Shown one piece after another: positions 62,184 to 64,000 of a DNA stretch of 64,000 nucleotides. The stretch covers positions 62,001 to 126,000 of the forward strand of contig JADJVB010000012.1 in NCBI GenBank assembly GCA_016710745.1. Direction: 5' to 3'. The DNA comes from Chitinophagaceae bacterium (GTDB taxonomy: Bacteria > Bacteroidota > Bacteroidia > Chitinophagales > Chitinophagaceae). Both the position numbers and the translations under genes were made by a program. Each line of letters begins with the position of its first letter. Positions within the stretch are counted from its first letter, which is position 1. The notes under the pieces were generated by a model that saw only the letters and a list, made by a program, of their open reading frames with translations, did not search any database and was not told the origin of the DNA.

Positions 62184-63314
62184 TCATAAATCAGTAAGAA
62201 CAGCTGTGGCCTTTAAAGCAATATTGTTCCAGTAAAAATGATCAAAAAATGCGGCAGGTATGGTTGTATCAGCGTTCATACTGATGATCTGTTGCGCGAA
62301 GGCTGCCCAGTCATCATCTTCGATGATCTTCATTTTTTCGCCGGTTATTTTCTCCGGTATCCCAATGGCGCCGCTGCGGGTGGTGATCACCGATAAATTA
62401 TAACCCAATGCCTCCACCAGTTTGGTTTTTATACCGCCGCCTTCAATCACCGGGTTAATAAAAATATCGCAGCCTTTAAAATACAGGTTGATATCTTCTA
62501 CAAAGCCGGCATAGATGATGTTTTTGTCTTTATAATCGAATAGTCCGTTGTATTGGGGCGGCAGTTTGCTGCCACAAATAATAATTTTGTAGGAAAGGTT
62601 TGGCGCTGCGAGCAAAAGCGGGTTAATTTTTTCGAGAATGCTGTTAAGGGCATCGAGGTTAGGTTTATAACCCAATGTGCCGTTGAATAACAAAAGCTTC
62701 GCGTTATCGGCAATGCCGTGGGTTTTACAGACTGCTTTTCTGGCTTCATTTTTATCATTGGCAACAGGTGCTGCGCTGTTTTCAAAACCATAGGTGATGG
62801 TTGTACATAAATCGGGGAGGAGCTTGAAATTTTCAATGGCATAAGCCCTGTCGTTATCCTGGATAAAAAAACTATGATCGGCCTTGCGGTGCGTGAATTT
62901 TTCGTAATGCCATAAAATGCCCCACCACCATTTGCCCATGCTTTTAAAGCGCAGCGATTCAATATTATGTGAATGAACAATGAGTTTTACCCCGCCGAAC
63001 CACTTTAATAAAACACCCAGCCAGCCATAATAAGGATGCTCTATGATCAGGTGGGTAATTTTTTCTTCTTTGATGATACGGTTGATGGTAAAGAAATAAA
63101 ACGGGTTTACGTAACGCAGCGGGCTATTGCTTAAACTATTTTTGATCGGGTAGCCTTCCTGTAAAATGTCGGTATTATCGTGTATGGTTAAACAGCTCAG
63201 GTTCACGTGTTTTCCCAGGTAGCGATTGAAAAAAGCAATACCCTTTTGCCCGCCCATATCGGGTGGTAAAAACTTGTAAGGAACCAGGCTCAATATCTTT
63301 ACAGCTTTATCCAT
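62184..63314 (-). CDS. GT4-type glycosyltransferase
   Basis: 376 residues in a GT-B fold: KILSLVPYKFLPPDMGGQKGIAFFNRYL with the Gly-rich acceptor loop, HLIIEHPYYGWLGVLLKW, LIVHSHNIESLRF, LLLFNGTLGYKPNLDALN, IINPVIEGGGIKTKLVEALGYN (donor-site Glu region) and a C-terminal helix. It transfers a nucleotide-activated sugar in the surface-glycan pathway. Its ATG overlaps the stop of the upstream methyltransferase by one base, so they are coupled. Confidence 0.83.
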   Translation of the reverse strand: MDKAVKILSLVPYKFLPPDMGGQKGIAFFNRYLGKHVNLSCLTIHDNTDILQEGYPIKNSLSNSPLRYVNPFYFFTINRIIKEEKITHLIIEHPYYGWLGVLLKWFGGVKLIVHSHNIESLRFKSMGKWWWGILWHYEKFTHRKADHSFFIQDNDRAYAIENFKLLPDLCTTITYGFENSAAPVANDKNEARKAVCKTHGIADNAKLLLFNGTLGYKPNLDALNSILEKINPLLLAAPNLSYKIIICGSKLPPQYNGLFDYKDKNIIYAGFVEDINLYFKGCDIFINPVIEGGGIKTKLVEALGYNLSVITTRSGAIGIPEKITGEKMKIIEDDDWAAFAQQIISMNADTTIPAAFFDHFYWNNIALKATAVLTDL

Positions 63315-64000
63315 TATTTTTTACTGGCGGTTATATTTACAAATGGTGCAAACCAGTATCCTTTTTTACCTGCCAGCTTTATCATTCGATTCAGTATTCG
63401 GGCAAACCCGTTTATCATTCCGTATTTGTAGTGCGTATCCCAAAACCCGGCAGTATAACTGGCTTTAAAGCCCGCGCTGCTGATGACATCGATATAGTTT
63501 TTTCGGGTGATCATGTTCTCGGCCCAAACACCTGTTTTACAATCGCAGGTATTGGTGGCTAAAAATTCAACGGGCGGAATGGGTTTATTTTCAAAATAAA
63601 GTTCTACAGCATTGGTAAAATCAGTAAAGGCCCTTCCTCTTGTAAGGTCGGCCAATTTGTCCAGATCAGCCTGTTTTATATCGGGCTTCAATTCTTTTAA
63701 ATAATCGATACGTTGTTTTTTAAAAGTGCTTTTCTCAACTTTCCGGTGATACCAATAATGTTTCAACCGCATCGCTATATTATGAAAGTTTGCCGTGGTA
63801 GTGGCATAACAAAGGTTGGAGAGATCTGACTGATACAGTTTTGTATAAAAATTCCTGAGGTCGTATATATGTTCAACTACATTTCGGGAAGCCACGATAT
63901 CGAAGGATAGGTTATTATTTTTTCCGTATGCGATAAGGGCGTCAATATCTCCTGATATAAAATCATCAACCGCGATACCGAGTTTGTCGCAGATTATTTT
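63314..64000 (-). CDS. SAM-dependent methyltransferase, C-terminal part (5' end outside window)
   Basis: The frame stays open to the edge of the window (codons for CDKLGIAVDDFISGD, then LSFDIVASRNVVEHIYDL). The DIVASRNVVEHIYDL block is motif IV/post-I of class I methyltransferases and follows an unseen SAM-binding N-terminus. Later parts include LTRGRAFTDFTNAVELYF and GYWFAPFVNITASKK. It probably methylates a sugar or lipid in the glycan cluster. It is cut here, so length and start are unknown. Confidence 0.75.
   Translation of the reverse strand, partial: KIICDKLGIAVDDFISGDIDALIAYGKNNNLSFDIVASRNVVEHIYDLRNFYTKLYQSDLSNLCYATTTANFHNIAMRLKHYWYHRKVEKSTFKKQRIDYLKELKPDIKQADLDKLADLTRGRAFTDFTNAVELYFENKPIPPVEFLATNTCDCKTGVWAENMITRKNYIDVISSAGFKASYTAGFWDTHYKYGMINGFARILNRMIKLAGKKGYWFAPFVNITASKK

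Overview
The window looks like a chromosomal segment of a Bacteroidota bacterium, most likely Chitinophagaceae or a close relative. The signs are a type IX secretion gliding-type adhesin with its PorP/SprF partner, a bacillithiol-type YtxJ, a MqnA-type menaquinone gene, carboxypeptidase-regulatory/TonB-plug proteins, an ECF sigma factor paired with a membrane-anchored beta-barrel protein, many TTG starts with weak Shine-Dalgarno signals, and promoter boxes of the Bacteroidota type (TAnnTTTG at -7). No plasmid, phage, insertion sequence or CRISPR was seen. Assignments rest on motif recognition only; no database search was run.

Layout. 1-5.9 kb: 3' part of a cation P-type ATPase, a tiny lipoprotein with ytxJ, a DEDDh exonuclease, a frameshifted polyprenol-phosphate mannosyltransferase and a von Willebrand A protein with a TonB-plug-like N-terminus. 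5.9-6.4 kb: a non-coding block of related inverted repeats. 6.4-13.9 kb: xerD, a cysteine-cluster protein, 15-bp tandem repeats, a YraN-type nuclease, rnhA, an SRPBCC protein, an acyl-CoA carboxylase beta subunit, DinB and a beta-helix lipoprotein. 14-23.6 kb: a KamA-like radical SAM/aminotransferase pair, a PqqB-like hydrolase, a lipid kinase, a SKYDA-repeat protein with a prolyl oligopeptidase, a Tat-exported aldolase-like enzyme, and GIY-YIG and DUF1801 proteins. 23.7-29 kb: ECF sigma factor with a candidate dual-membrane anti-sigma factor, then a TonB-type receptor. 29-38 kb: VOC proteins, a thioredoxin-fold protein, a TPR protein, a 5'-nucleotidase, a secreted protein with a caspase-like tail, an L,D-transpeptidase and a sulfatase. 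38-45 kb: housekeeping genes (tRNA-Leu, hscB, an alanine/saccharopine dehydrogenase-like gene, trmN6, tsaD, prfC) with a broken ABC permease. 45-52 kb: a nucleotidyltransferase pair and the LamG / PorP-SprF / 1225-residue adhesin module. 51.6-53.7 kb: purB and mqnA, divergent. 53.8-64 kb: a surface-glycan cluster with glycosyltransferases, methyltransferases, and Gmd plus an Rmd-like reductase, which together would make GDP-D-rhamnose.

Five otherwise well-conserved genes (mannosyltransferase, ABC permease, mqnA, FkbM methyltransferase, GT4 glycosyltransferase) are each split by small indels, mostly in short A/T homopolymers. Scattered in this way they look more like residual indel errors in the assembly than real gene decay. 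They should be resolved before any biological reading of these loci.

The most interesting candidate systems are the ECF sigma/dual-membrane anti-sigma pair, the secreted protein with a caspase-like H/C dyad, the SprB/SprF-like adhesin operon, and the glycan cluster with its active-site-degenerate Gmd paralogue and glycosyltransferase-methyltransferase fusion.
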